A stretch of 64,000 bases of DNA from Porphyridium purpureum. Lineage: Eukaryota > Rhodophyta > Bangiophyceae > Porphyridiales > Porphyridiaceae. The translations under genes and the position numbers were made by a program. Positions 57,612 to 64,000 of the stretch are shown piece by piece (position 1 is the stretch's first letter; every line of letters starts with the position of its first letter). Below the pieces are notes generated by a model. It saw only the letters and a list, made by a program, of their open reading frames with translations. It did no database searches and was not told the origin of the DNA. The DNA is taken from contig VRMN01000003.1 in the NCBI GenBank assembly GCA_008690995.1, positions 2,232,001 to 2,296,000 of the forward strand. The letters are read 5' to 3'.

Positions 57612-60600
57612 TCATTCAGAGTCAGACTCTTCGATAATTTTCAACAAGTCTGGCTCAGAATCGGACGCCGGCATTTCGTCGGGTACTTCTTCATCATTTT
57701 CCCCTGCCATGTATTCTTCGCGTCCATAGTATGGCCTCAGATGCTGGATCGGAAAAACATCATGACAAGCCACACCCTCGGGCAAAATCACTCGGTAAGC
57801 ATGCGAGCTTACCTTCTCAATGACAGGCACCGGACCAAGAAACTTTGGTGCCGCCAAATCACTCTTGTTCGGCCGCATTTGCGGCGCCGTGACCAACACT
57901 TGATCACCAACTTGAAACTCCCGGGCATCCTTGCTTCGATCGAAGAACTTCTGCATTCTCCCCTGGGCTTCGATCAAATTGTCGCGGACTTCTTCATGGA
58001 CTTTGCACAGGCGAAACCAGTGCTCCGCCATGTCCTTCGTCTGTCCGTCGCGCGCAGGCCTCCACCCTTCGCTCGGTGGAAACCAAGGATCCCTTCCATA
58101 TACCACTTTGAACGGCGCGAATCCAGTGGCACTGCTTGGTGCAGAGTTGTACGCAAACTCGTACAACGGCAAGTCTCGCACCCAGCCACTATTCGTCGCC
58201 ATCAACTTGAGCATTTCCCGAATCACGCGGTTCACTCGCTCAGTTTGGCCATCTGTCTGCGGGTGGTTGGCGGTAGACATTGCCAACTTCATGCCCACCC
58301 GCTTGCTCAGCTGCTGCCAAAGCGTGGACGTGAACAGCGGATCTCGGTCAGATACAATTGACTTGGGGTATCCGAAACGGCTCACGACGTGCTTCACGAA
58401 CAAGTCAGCACAACGCTTTGCTGTCAAGTCCTTGCGCGTCGGGATAAACAGCGCCATCTTCGAATAGCGATCCACCACAGTCATGATTGCATCACAGCTG
58501 CCTTCGCTCCGAGGCAGCTCCGTCACAAAGTCCATCGAGATGTCGACCCAAGGTCCTTCTGGGATCGACAAGGGCTTCAGCTTTCCAAACGACCGATTCT
58601 CTGACTTTGTCACTTGGCACGCGTGACAAGTCTTCGCAAAACGGCTCACGTCTCGCTTCATCTTTGGCCAGTAGAAGCGAGTTATCAAAGATGCATAAGT
58701 TGTGTCCGCTCCACGGTGCCCTGCTGTCGAGATATCGTGGTGGAGTTGCATGACACGCTCTCTGAACTTCCTCGGTACGCAAACGCGATTCCTCAAGTAC
58801 AAGAGCCCAGCTTCCGTTCGAAAACCCTGGTGGGTCGGTAAATCTCCCATCAAAGTACCAAAGTCCGGGTCACTCGAGTACGAACCCACGAATGCCTGGA
58901 AACCCGCACCAAATTCCTCACACCGAACTTGGTACTCTAGCGCGTGCACCTCTGGCTTCCTCGACAAAGTATCGGCTACCACGTTCGACTTTCCCTTCAC
59001 ATAGTCGATCGTGATGTCAAACTCGGCTAAAAAGTCCAGCCACCGTGCCTGACGGCCATTCAGCTCCTTCTGCGTCATCAAATGTTTCAACGCCTCATGA
59101 TCTGTATGCAGCACAAACTTTGCTCCGTACAGATAAGGTCGAAACTCTCGCAGACAGTGAATGACGGCCATGAGCTCACCTTCATAGCTGCTGTACCTGG
59201 TCTCTCGGTCCAGCAGCTTCCTCGACGTAAACGCGACCGGTCTGCCTTCCTGTGCCAGCCATCCCCCCACCGCGACTTCAGAGCGGTCCGTGTACACCTC
59301 AAATGGCTTTTCAGGGTCTGGCAAGGCCAACACCGGCGCTTCCGTCAACATCCCGACAATCTTCTTGAAGGCCGACTTGCCTTCATCTCCCAGCTCGATC
59401 AGCTGCTTCTTCGACTTTGCGTTCTGCAACAGCGAAGTCAGCGGCGCCACGACGGTAGAGTATCCTTTGACAAACCTGCGAAACCAGTTTGTCATTCCCA
59501 AAAAGGATCTCAACTCCGTCACCGTCTTTGGCACTGGCCAATCTCTCAAAGCTTCCACCTTCCGTGGATCCATCTTCACGCAACCGTTTCCCACAATGTT
59601 CCCCAGGTATTCGACTTCAGAGACGAAGAAGCTGCACTTCTTGCGCTTCAACCGATACCCCGCCTTTTGCAAGCGCGACAACACTTCCTTCAGGACCTCG
59701 CCGTGCGACTGCCTATCCTTGGTGAAGACCAAAATATCGTCCAAGTAGACAATGACGGTCTTGTCCAGCAGATCTGCAAACAGCTCGTTCATGGCCCTCT
59801 GAAAAGTTGCCGGCGCGTTGCAAAGACCAAACGGCATCACACGGAACTCGAACTGTCCGTACCTGGTCTGGAACGCGGTCTTCGGCACGTCCTCTCTCCG
59901 AACACGCAATTGGTGGTACCTCGATGCCAAATCCAACTTTGAGAAACAATGAGCTGCGCCCAGTCGATCCAGCAACTCATCCATGTTTGGCAACGGATAC
60001 CGGTCCTTCACAGTTGCGTCGTTCAACGCCCGATAATCAACGCACATCCTCATGCTGCCGTCTTTCTTCTTCACGAACAGCACGGGTGCTCCAAACGGGC
60101 TCTGACTCGGCTGGACGAATCCTTTGTCCAGCAAGTCACCCAAAGTCTCTCGGAGGACTTTCAACTCCGCAGGGCTCAGTCGGTAGACCCTGCCCACTCT
60201 CACAGGCTTCTCATCTTTCAGCCTAATCACATGCTCCACTGTTCGGCTCTCAGGCAGCCCTCGCGGCTCCTCAAACAGATTTTCGCAATCATTGAGCATC
60301 TTTCTCACAGAGTCAGCTTCTTTGCGCTCCACTGAACAGGGCTCCTCCCTTCCTTTCAGCACGCCGAGGTAGCACTCTTCTACCTCCTGACTCTTCAACA
60401 GCCGACGGAGCTCTTTCCGTGGCACCAGCATCTGCGTCATGCTCCAGGCCCTCTCCTCTCCGTAGGCCAACATGCCAGACTGCCAATCAATCACTGGGTT
60501 CTCCCGCTTCAGCCACTCCATGCCCAGAATTGCGTCTTGTCCCGCAATCCGGCAAATGGCAAAGTTAGCGGCCCCCGAGTACCCATCACTCAGTTCAAAC

Positions 60601-61103
60601 TTGACATTGGAAACTTCTCCGGCTGTTTCCAATACGGACCCATCCGCTAGGGTCACTCTATCTCTCTTCCACGACGCCTTCTGCTTCAGGCCGTCGGATT
60701 TCTGCACAAAGTCCACGCTCATGAAGTTGTCCGTCGCGCCACTGTCAATCAAAAACGTGGCCTCTCCGTCGGACTTGTGCACTTTTCCTCGAACTCGAAG
60801 AAGCATGGCAGCTCCCATTCCTCCAAGTTCCTTGATCACGGGCTGATTTGCGCTCGAGTTTCGCCCACAAGGCGTCGGACAGCCAGACCTTGGCTTACCA
60901 AGGCCACCACAGCGGTCTCCATTGCCGCCCCTAGAGGTCTCGTAACGTCTGCGAGCCTCCTTTCCCTCTGACTGTCCGAGGAACCTCTCTACTCGAGCTC
61001 CTCGTTTTTTGACTCCAGCGAGTCTCCCTCCAGCTGCTGGATAGTCTTCCTTGCCTCGGGACACTTCCTCGCGATGTGTCCCGGCCTTCCACAATTCCAG
61101 CAT
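57612..61103 (-). CDS. pol: pol of the Ty3/gypsy element
   Basis: One open frame of about 1160 codons with, in order, an aspartic protease, reverse transcriptase, RNase H, the zinc-binding and core domains of integrase, and a GPY/F-like module. It overlaps the end of gag by about 115 bases in another frame, as expected for a family that makes Gag-Pol by ribosomal frameshifting. It ends in an acidic tail without a clear chromodomain. Confidence 0.92.
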   Translation of the reverse strand: MLELWKAGTHREEVSRGKEDYPAAGGRLAGVKKRGARVERFLGQSEGKEARRRYETSRGGNGDRCGGLGKPRSGCPTPCGRNSSANQPVIKELGGMGAAMLLRVRGKVHKSDGEATFLIDSGATDNFMSVDFVQKSDGLKQKASWKRDRVTLADGSVLETAGEVSNVKFELSDGYSGAANFAICRIAGQDAILGMEWLKRENPVIDWQSGMLAYGEERAWSMTQMLVPRKELRRLLKSQEVEECYLGVLKGREEPCSVERKEADSVRKMLNDCENLFEEPRGLPESRTVEHVIRLKDEKPVRVGRVYRLSPAELKVLRETLGDLLDKGFVQPSQSPFGAPVLFVKKKDGSMRMCVDYRALNDATVKDRYPLPNMDELLDRLGAAHCFSKLDLASRYHQLRVRREDVPKTAFQTRYGQFEFRVMPFGLCNAPATFQRAMNELFADLLDKTVIVYLDDILVFTKDRQSHGEVLKEVLSRLQKAGYRLKRKKCSFFVSEVEYLGNIVGNGCVKMDPRKVEALRDWPVPKTVTELRSFLGMTNWFRRFVKGYSTVVAPLTSLLQNAKSKKQLIELGDEGKSAFKKIVGMLTEAPVLALPDPEKPFEVYTDRSEVAVGGWLAQEGRPVAFTSRKLLDRETRYSSYEGELMAVIHCLREFRPYLYGAKFVLHTDHEALKHLMTQKELNGRQARWLDFLAEFDITIDYVKGKSNVVADTLSRKPEVHALEYQVRCEEFGAGFQAFVGSYSSDPDFGTLMGDLPTHQGFRTEAGLLYLRNRVCVPRKFRERVMQLHHDISTAGHRGADTTYASLITRFYWPKMKRDVSRFAKTCHACQVTKSENRSFGKLKPLSIPEGPWVDISMDFVTELPRSEGSCDAIMTVVDRYSKMALFIPTRKDLTAKRCADLFVKHVVSRFGYPKSIVSDRDPLFTSTLWQQLSKRVGMKLAMSTANHPQTDGQTERVNRVIREMLKLMATNSGWVRDLPLYEFAYNSAPSSATGFAPFKVVYGRDPWFPPSEGWRPARDGQTKDMAEHWFRLCKVHEEVRDNLIEAQGRMQKFFDRSKDAREFQVGDQVLVTAPQMRPNKSDLAAPKFLGPVPVIEKVSSHAYRVILPEGVACHDVFPIQHLRPYYGREEYMAGENDEEVPDEMPASDSEPDLLKIIEESDSE

Positions 61104-61795
61104 TTGAGCTCGGTACGAACACGCCTCTGACCCTGCACATGTCCCAGCTCCATCGGGACAGGTCCTTCCTGCGCTGCACGACCGAAAAATGGCGTCCTCA
61201 CACTTGAATCACGCACGCCGCGGGTCGCATGAATGGCGTCGTCCACGACCACCGCCACCTGCGCAGCCTCCGCGAACGTACTCACTCCTCGCTTGTACAC
61301 TTCCAAGCGGACCTCGGGCTTCAGACCCCTCACAAAGCGGTCCATCATTTCTGCGTCCGACAAGTCCGGAATCACAAGTGCCGCGTCCTGAAAAGCCGCC
61401 ACATACGCATGGGCCGGGCCTTTCTGCGAAAGACGCGTCAACTTGTCCCTTGCACGCCTGATCGAATCCTGCGGCGTGAACCGAGCACTCACGAGGGCAG
61501 CAAAATCATTCCACGTCGTGGGGATCTCCTGCGGGTAGCGCTCGCAATTCAGAACCCACCAATGAAGCGCCTCTCCCTCGAAATAGTCAGAAGCCAGGTC
61601 TACTGCACGCCTCTCCGCAAGCAGACGTTTCTCCAAATCGTCCGGGTGGATGCTCTCCAACAGCCGGCCCAAGATCTTCTTTCTCGCCTGGAACAACCAC
61701 GTCTTCACAACCAGAAGGTCACGCTTCCCGTCGAACCTCATCAGACGGGCCTCCTTCGGGCCACGTGGTCCCAGCGTCTCCGAATCAATCTCCAT
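60989..61795 (-). CDS. gag: gag of the Ty3/gypsy element
   Basis: 268 codons from an ATG. A retrotransposon Gag (capsid-like) region is followed by a single CCHC zinc knuckle (CWNCGRPGHIARKC) near residue 233. Its 3' end overlaps pol. Confidence 0.9.
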   Translation of the reverse strand: MEIDSETLGPRGPKEARLMRFDGKRDLLVVKTWLFQARKKILGRLLESIHPDDLEKRLLAERRAVDLASDYFEGEALHWWVLNCERYPQEIPTTWNDFAALVSARFTPQDSIRRARDKLTRLSQKGPAHAYVAAFQDAALVIPDLSDAEMMDRFVRGLKPEVRLEVYKRGVSTFAEAAQVAVVVDDAIHATRGVRDSSVRTPFFGRAAQEGPVPMELGHVQGQRRVRTELKCWNCGRPGHIARKCPEARKTIQQLEGDSLESKNEELE

Positions 61796-62308
61796 GCTTT
61801 CTGGACTAAAGCACGCTCAACGACGACAACGACACAAACAGCAAGCCTCCGATGCTCACTTTCTCCAACAGCTGCGCGCACCACGAACGGGCTCGGTCGC
61901 CCTCACGAACACAAACCGACACACGAAGCTGTCCTCTCACGCACACACACGCACAGCAATCTTCCTCTGTTGCGCTGGATGGGGAGCGGCCCGGGCCTTT
62001 GCACTGGGGCGGGGATTATAGATGCGATCTTGTATGGAGGTGTTCGGCGCCTACCTTCGCAAAGGTGGTCGTGCGACACTAGGATGAATCCTAGTGAAGG
62101 CTGACCGTTACGGCTCTTGCCTACTAATACGTGCTAAGGCAGAGAGCGAGTCCGCCGTCAAGGCCTAGGCCTATCGTACAGCCAAGACTGAGACCCGCTT
62201 CCACCCGTCGCACCCTCCGGATCGACTTACTCGAACCCCCTTGCCCGCAGACTCTCCCACCCAGGCAACCCCAGAGAAACTCTAAGAGAACCTTAGAGCA
62301 ACCCCAGG

Positions 62309-62328
62309 TAACCAGCGATGATACCAAA
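62309..62328 (-). other. Primer-binding site of the element
   Basis: Next to the 5' LTR the element strand reads TTTGGTATCATCGCTGG. TGGTATCA is complementary to the 3' end of methionine tRNAs as known from plants, suggesting tRNA-Met priming. Confidence 0.6.
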
Positions 62329-62625
62329 TGTTACCAATGCTGTGCCTTTTTACTCTGCTTCTTCTTCTTTCCTCTTCTGTCTCCGAGCAAGACCTGACCG
62401 GCTAGTCCGGGCAGGCGCGTCGCCTTTTTATACCCTTACTTCCGCCAGGGACAGCAAGGCGCCACGAGAAATGACAATGCAAATCATTGGCATTTCTGCG
62501 CACGTCTAGAAGTTTCCGGAACCTCTAGAAGCTTCTAGAAACGGTTAAACGGTCTACCGGTTTAACGGCTTACCGGTTTCGGATTAACCGAACCGTTCTA
62601 GGTGACTGGGGTCGAACGGATAACA
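62329..62625 (-). repeat. 5' LTR of the Ty3/gypsy element
   Basis: 297 bp with TG...CA ends and a TATA-like region; pairs with 57196-57492. Confidence 0.95.
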
Positions 62626-63158
62626 GTGGGCGAGCAGTGACTTTGCTCGATAACGCACGATCTATTGTGAGCCTGCCGTTTGGGCATGTCGCCGAAGGCT
62701 TTTTGATCGCCGACGTGTAAATCCACGAGCCAACCTGCACGATCGCCGAGACGCTGCACGTGAGTTGGGAGGTTCCATTCTTTCGCCAGAAAAAATATTT
62801 GGCGAGCTTTGTGTAGCAGGATACGGTCGTATCAGCGCTCGCAGGTTTGCACAAGAGGCCAAGGACGCGATTTCGGTCTTGTCCGCGTAGTGTGTGAGTC
62901 GCACAGGATGTCAGCCCGTTTGATGATGGGCTGCTGCGGCGGGTACGTTTTTTTGATATTGTCGATGCCGTGATCATGAGAGACTACTGCAAGGTACGTC
63001 ATGTGGATGAAGAAGCGAAAGTGCTTTATTCTGCGTTCGGTCGCGATGGCGCGCCCCATGGAAGCGTCACCGTGTGCGACGATGTCGCGGGAATCGCGGC
63101 TTTACTCGGTTCAAACAGGAATATTCGCTTGCGCTTGCTGGCATCCACCGCATGTTAG
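62626..63158 (+). pseudogene. Far-side remnant of the interrupted C2H2 gene
   Basis: Directly after the LTR the plus strand reads protein-like sequence (GRAVTLLDNARSIVSLPFGH) in the frame of the 55551 gene; the element length is a multiple of three. Coding character then moves to another frame (NLHDRRDAARELGGSI, GYGRISARRFAQEAKDAI) and back (SPFDDGLLRRVRFFDIVDAV) to a stop at 63158. This fits the 3' end of the interrupted host gene, now decaying, or containing a small intron. No domain is recognised. Confidence 0.45.
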
Positions 63159-63780
63159 CAGCGGGTAAGGATGAGAAACAGTGCGTATCCAAAACAGCTA
63201 GGAGAGGTTTGCGATTCATCTTCGCGCGCTAGAGCAATTCGTTGCGTTTGGACGGCGTGCTTGATCGCAGACGCCACGCACTTTGTCAAGATAGCAAGTA
63301 TGCAGGTAGCGCACATGAATGGGAATGGGATACACAGCCTGGTTGCATGTGGCGAGGCTACGCCAAGCATGAAGGGGCATGACGCAAAGGCTGCGTGTGG
63401 GTGTAAAGGAATACTGTAATGCTCGCGACCGCGTCGCGTTGAGCTCGCGGGTGCAATCAATCGATTGCGACTTCTGAGGTTCTGCATTGGCACCGTTCTC
63501 TGGGGCTTGGCCACTTTGGTTAGCATGCCGGTGTGTGACTCACCGCTGAAGTGGGCATGCGCGCGCTTCACGTGTTTTGGGTCAATGTGTGCCTGGTAAA
63601 AGCTTGACCGTGTCTGCGGAGCCTGAGGGCCTCTCCGCGCGCGACTTGTGGAATGCGTGCTGTAATCCACGCACAGCACTCGAGGCATGCCCATCTTAAA
63701 GGGAGTCACTGCGTCGGGTATTGAAATCAGGCCATTGAGTTATGCTGTGCTCGCTCATTGTGGCGATCGCGCGTCTAAAA
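63159..63780. other. Intergenic stretch without a supported gene
   Basis: A minus-strand frame (63155-63709) opens at GTG and lacks any domain. I see no RNA gene. Confidence 0.4.
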
Positions 63781-63839
63781 GCTGTACCGCCATTGTCTCA
63801 AAAGGTGCGAAATTGGGGTCCTTGGACGTTAGGTACAGC
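63781..63839. promoter_or_regulatory. Inverted GCTGTACC / GGTACAGC pair
   Basis: GCTGTACC (63781-63788) is matched by GGTACAGC (63832-63839). It is the same word and spacing class as the pair at 15759-15814. Any served gene would lie beyond the window or is unrecognised. Confidence 0.4.
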
Positions 63840-63950
63840 ACCGCGCCGCTGCTTTGTGGCACTTGGCGGCGCACGCCGAAATTTAGTCCGTCCAAGTACT
63901 AAATGGACCCGCTGGCGTGTAGAAGGATCTTTGCCTGCGCAAGTAGCGTT

Positions 63951-63981
63951 ACTCTAGGGTTACTCTAGGGTTAGGGTTAAA
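63951..63981 (+). repeat. Telomere-like TTAGGG-type repeats
   Basis: The sequence reads ACTCTAGGGTTACTCTAGGG, then TTAGGGTTA. Two CTAGGGTTA units and one TTAGGG are visible. This may be an interstitial or subtelomeric remnant; the array is short and degenerate, and the window edge 20 bases later hides what follows. Confidence 0.4.
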
Positions 63982-64000
63982 GGAGGTTTTGCGGGTTGGG

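Larger units (their letters stand above)
57196..62625 (-). mobile_element. Ty3/gypsy LTR retrotransposon, looks whole
   Basis: A 5430-bp element on the minus strand with two 297-bp LTRs (TG...CA ends), a primer-binding site, gag, pol and a polypurine tract. The order protease, reverse transcriptase, RNase H, integrase places it in Ty3/gypsy (Metaviridae). No chromodomain is evident after the integrase. The LTRs agree at about 98 percent of positions, so the insertion is fairly young. Both long frames are open. The flanking five bases (GACAG left, GTGGG right) do not form an obvious target-site duplication. Confidence 0.95.

Noticed and set aside
62570-62977. Minus-strand frame crossing the LTR edge
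   Set aside because: It spans the LTR and host flank, has no domain, and competes with a more protein-like plus-strand reading.
63155-63709. Minus-strand frame of 184 codons near the right edge
   Set aside because: It opens at GTG and has no domain or consistent composition.

Overview
This window looks like nuclear DNA of a unicellular red alga (rhodophyte), probably of the Porphyridium type. That is inference. Almost every gene is one uninterrupted reading frame, and the products are eukaryotic (ASCC3/SLH1 helicase, dynamin-like GTPase, TKL and PH-domain kinases, GT47 exostosins, PPR proteins). A BASS-type plastid transporter starts with a red-lineage-like 'AFV' transit peptide. I saw no rRNA, tRNA or CRISPR array.

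Layout. 0-1 kb: promoter-like DNA rich in palindromes with a GTAC core. 1-16 kb is compact housekeeping DNA: mitochondrial uL16, ASCC3-like double helicase, a SAM methyltransferase-like protein, a BASS transporter, a coiled-coil protein, an AlkB-like dioxygenase and a dihydroxyacetone kinase. 16-22 kb: two divergent genes for single-pass membrane proteins of no known family, whose membrane-proximal parts look related. 22.5-31 kb: PH-domain kinase, a small unknown gene, a gene-poor stretch with a solo LTR, and a dynamin-like GTPase. 32.5-46.6 kb: a segmental duplication of a unit made of a PPR-like gene and an exostosin gene. The two copies flank a TKL kinase with an MLKL/HeLo-like N-terminus and C-terminal Sel1 repeats. 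Both exostosins are intact, while both PPR copies are damaged. 47.8-50 kb: a third, intact PPR gene. 50-55.5 kb: gene-poor. 55.5-63.2 kb: a C2H2 zinc-finger gene cut by a whole-looking Ty3/gypsy LTR retrotransposon. The last 50 bases carry telomere-like TTAGGG-type repeats.

How genes may work together (inference). The BASS transporter and the dihydroxyacetone kinase both carry AFV-type leaders, so both may act in the plastid. The exostosins would act in the secretory pathway on wall or mucilage polysaccharide. The two membrane proteins share a promoter region and may form a surface pair. The MLKL-like kinase is a candidate regulator of membrane-directed cell death.

Starts were chosen at ATG codons. 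Several long frames open at GTG or TTG and were trimmed to the first plausible ATG.
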